DNA from: Anaerostipes caccae L1-92
Lineage (GTDB): Bacteria; Bacillota; Clostridia; Lachnospirales; Lachnospiraceae
Assembly (NCBI RefSeq): GCF_014467075.1
Contig: NZ_AP023027.1
Span: 2,669,501-2,733,500, forward strand
DNA: 64,000 nt
Reading direction: 5' to 3'
Each line of letters begins with the position of its first letter. Position 1 is the first letter of the stretch. Under the pieces are notes generated by a model, which made no database searches, was not told the DNA's origin, and saw nothing but the letters and a program-made list of their open reading frames with translations. Made by a program: the position numbers and the translations under genes. Positions 62,256 to 64,000 of this stretch are shown in pieces.

Positions 62256-63017
62256 TCAGGCAATATCGTGGTACTTTCCGAGGAATTCCCTCGTCCGCTC
62301 ATTGGCCGAGTTAAACACATCCTCCGGAGCCGCGTCTTCCACGATGACCCCCTGGTCCATGAAGATGACCCGGTCTGAGATCTCCTTCGCAAATGCCATC
62401 TCATGGGTGACAATCACCATAGTCATATTCAGGTCTGCCAGGGATTTAATGACTTTCAGCACCTCTCCGGTCAGCTCCGGGTCCAGTGCAGAAGTCGGCT
62501 CATCGAAGAACAGAATCTTCGGCTCCAGAGCCAGCGCCCTTGCTATGGAGACTCTTTGGGACTGTCCGCCTGACAGTTCACACGGATAAGCATCGGCCTT
62601 TTCTTCGAGTCCGAGCTTTCTGAGCAGTCCGAATGCCTTCTCCCTGGCCTCTTCTTTCGGGATACCGGCCACCTGTACCGGGGCCTCCATGACATTTCTC
62701 AGCACACTGTAGTGTGGAAACAGATTGAAATTCTGAAAAACAAATCCTGTCTCCATCAGTATTTTCTTTTGTACCTCTTTTGACGCATACTCCGGTGTGT
62801 CTCCGTTCATGGATACCAGCGTATGTCCGTTGATCTCGATGGTTCCCTTGGTCACCTTTTCCAGCTGATTCATGCATCTTAACAGCGTGGATTTTCCGGA
62901 ACCGGAGGAACCAATGATCGTCACGATCTCTCCGTCGTTAATTTGGAAAGAAATATCTTTTAAGACCTTCAGCTTTCCGAAATTTTTCTGGAGATTAGTC
63001 ACAGATAAAACACTCAT
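62256..63017 (-). CDS. Polar amino-acid ABC transporter ATPase (GlnQ-type)
   Basis: 253 residues. Walker [10 protein letters not shown], signature [15 protein letters not shown], Walker [15 protein letters not shown] and switch His in VTHEM. It powers import with the permease encoded 12 nt upstream and the binding protein before that. AAGGAGG precedes ATG. Likely substrate is a polar amino acid. Confidence 0.95.
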   Translation of the reverse strand: MSVLSVTNLQKNFGKLKVLKDISFQINDGEIVTIIGSSGSGKSTLLRCMNQLEKVTKGTIEINGHTLVSMNGDTPEYASKEVQKKILMETGFVFQNFNLFPHYSVLRNVMEAPVQVAGIPKEEAREKAFGLLRKLGLEEKADAYPCELSGGQSQRVSIARALALEPKILFFDEPTSALDPELTGEVLKVIKSLADLNMTMVIVTHEMAFAKEISDRVIFMDQGVIVEDAAPEDVFNSANERTREFLGKYHDIA

Positions 63018-63029
63018 TTTCTTTCCTCC

Positions 63030-63701
63030 TTAACGATAATAACTCATCCGTTTTTCCAGGATGCCAAAAACTTTAGATACAATCATATTCATGATCAGAT
63101 AAAAAATACCTGCCACGATCAAATATTCCATCCCGCGGCTTCTGGACATATTATTGGCTGCGACCACATAAATTTCCATGACACCGATGACATGTGCCAG
63201 GGAAGTATCTTTTACAAGAGTCATGCACTCACTTCCCATCGGCGGCAGAATGATCTTGACTACCTGCGGCAGAATGATCTTAAAGAATGTCTGTGCCTTA
63301 CCGAATCCAAGCACTTTTGCAGCCTCGTACTGTCCGTTCGGTATCGCCTGAATTCCGCTCCGGTAGATCTCCGCAAAATAAGCGGCATAGTTTAAAGAAA
63401 ATGCCACAACCGCTGCCATAGTCCGTTCGATTCGTATGCCTAAAAGCAGATTCAGACCGAAATAAAAACCGTATAACTGGAGGATCAACGGTGTACCTCT
63501 CATAATCAGCAAGTAAAAACGCACCGGAAGCTGAATGATCTTAAATCTGGTCATTCTCCCAAGCGCCAGTACAAGCCCCAGTGTCAGGCCGAAGACCAGT
63601 GTGAGGAAAAAGATGATCAGCGTCTGATCCAATCCGTTATGTAACAGCATATCTGCAATGCCAGGCAGTTTTTCAAACCATTGTATGATACCATCTATCA
63701 T
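63030..63701 (-). CDS. Amino-acid ABC transporter permease (HisM/GlnP type)
   Basis: 223 residues with about five membrane helices; RGTPLILQLYGFYFG and the EAA loop YEAAKVLGFGKAQTFFKIILPQ are typical. It forms the membrane channel with the GlnQ-type ATPase. ATAGGAG precedes ATG. A terminator-like hairpin lies between it and the binding-protein gene upstream. Confidence 0.95.
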   Translation of the reverse strand: MIDGIIQWFEKLPGIADMLLHNGLDQTLIIFFLTLVFGLTLGLVLALGRMTRFKIIQLPVRFYLLIMRGTPLILQLYGFYFGLNLLLGIRIERTMAAVVAFSLNYAAYFAEIYRSGIQAIPNGQYEAAKVLGFGKAQTFFKIILPQVVKIILPPMGSECMTLVKDTSLAHVIGVMEIYVVAANNMSRSRGMEYLIVAGIFYLIMNMIVSKVFGILEKRMSYYR

Positions 63702-63764
63702 TTTTTTGCTCCTATAAGTATAAATTTTCCGGAATTTTTCTGTCAGAAATTAATTTCTGTGTTG

Positions 63765-63800
63765 GTGAAAAAATCAAGAGGCTTTGAAAAAAGCCTCTTG
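63765..63800 (-). terminator. Partial terminator inside the amino-acid ABC operon
   Basis: On the minus strand CAAGAGGC pairs with GCCTCTTG, followed by ATTTTTTC. It comes after the binding-protein stop, and would lower expression of permease and ATPase relative to the binding protein. Confidence 0.85.
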
Positions 63801-63811
63801 CTTCTTGTCTC

Positions 63812-64000
63812 TTATTTGATTGTTGTCAGATCTTCGCCAAACCATTTTTTACTGATCTTAGCCAGTGTTCCGTCTTTTTTCATATCCTTTAACTGTTTTT
63901 CTACTTCTGCTTTCAGTTTTTCATCTCCGGTACGGAAACCGATAACATATTTCTCAGTAATTAAATTGTCATTTAAGATCTTGAATTTTCCCGGGTCCTT
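63812..64000 (-). CDS. Amino-acid ABC substrate-binding protein, C-terminal part
   Basis: The 62 C-terminal residues, open to the window edge and ending at TAA 63812. Sequence such as KYVIGFRTGDEKL, ALKDMKKDG-type LKDMKKDGTLAKISKKW and a final WFGEDLTTIK is typical of the SBP_bac_3 family: the last helices of a periplasmic-type polar amino-acid binding protein. It is the first known gene of the operon in this window, upstream of the permease. Confidence 0.9.
   Translation of the reverse strand, partial: KDPGKFKILNDNLITEKYVIGFRTGDEKLKAEVEKQLKDMKKDGTLAKISKKWFGEDLTTIK

Noticed and set aside
1..64000. tRNA, rRNA or prophage genes
   Set aside because: No cloverleaf with CCA end, no rRNA stretch and no integrase, capsid or transposase frame was recognised.

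Overview
The window reads as chromosome of a spore-forming, low-to-mid GC Firmicute of class Clostridia, most probably family Lachnospiraceae. Support comes from spoIIID, the spoIIAA-spoIIAB-sigF operon, strong AGGAGG-type ribosome sites, a ClpX N-terminus and DUF proteins of Lachnospiraceae type, and mini-operons for arsenic, purine-type molybdenum hydroxylase and PTS sugar uptake. An Anaerostipes-like genus is a guess only. No rRNA, tRNA, prophage or transposase gene was seen. Most genes lie on the minus strand.

Layout. 1-8.2 kb (minus): the 5' end of clpX, a MocR regulator, a lipoprotein cyclophilin, a Gfo/Idh/MocA oxidoreductase, and a MarR-controlled heterodimeric ABC exporter with a double palindromic operator. 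8.3-11.2 kb: a three-gene operon of condensation-like acyltransferase, zinc-ribbon membrane protein and esterase. 11.3-11.6 kb: a cluster of short hairpin repeats. 12-14.9 kb: ArsR and an ArsP-like permease, then a tyrosine phosphatase with a small membrane protein. 14.9-21.3 kb: aldo/keto reductase, rarA, a VTC-like protein, spoIIID with a hairpin over its ribosome site, a DD-carboxypeptidase and two G3E (CobW-like) GTPases. 21.5-25.1 kb: LytTR response regulator, GHKL kinase and VanZ-like protein. 25.1-28.9 kb: a three-subunit xanthine-dehydrogenase-type operon with a structured leader. 28.9-29.3 kb: a 200-nt hairpin element plus another copy of the short hairpin repeat.

29.3-35.3 kb: thioesterase, an unknown helical protein, a cold-shock gene with a structured leader, and a DeoR gene beside a deoC - dehydrogenase - mannitol-type PTS operon. 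35.46-35.69 kb: an orphan three-spacer CRISPR array. 36-41 kb: rpmE-DUF1385-prmC-prfA-nadE. 41-46 kb: rho, sigF, spoIIAB, spoIIAA, a TPR membrane protein and a 47-residue acidic protein. 45.7-55.6 kb: folC and valS, preceded in the same run by a tightly overlapping four-gene cluster. That cluster encodes DUF5717-like, Hsp70/actin-like DUF5716-like, helical-repeat and coiled-coil membrane proteins, and is my best candidate for an undescribed cellular system. 55.7-64 kb: a PLP aminotransferase, TDT-type transporter, NlpC/P60-like secreted protein, alpha/beta hydrolase, Met-rich lipoprotein, citrate synthase and an amino-acid ABC transporter that runs off the end.

The other main unexplained signal is the family of 61-nt hairpins (16-bp arms, 29-nt loop). 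There are four copies, one with wholly different stem sequence but preserved pairing, and a longer relative shares the same outer ends. All functional statements are read from sequence and family knowledge; no database search was possible.
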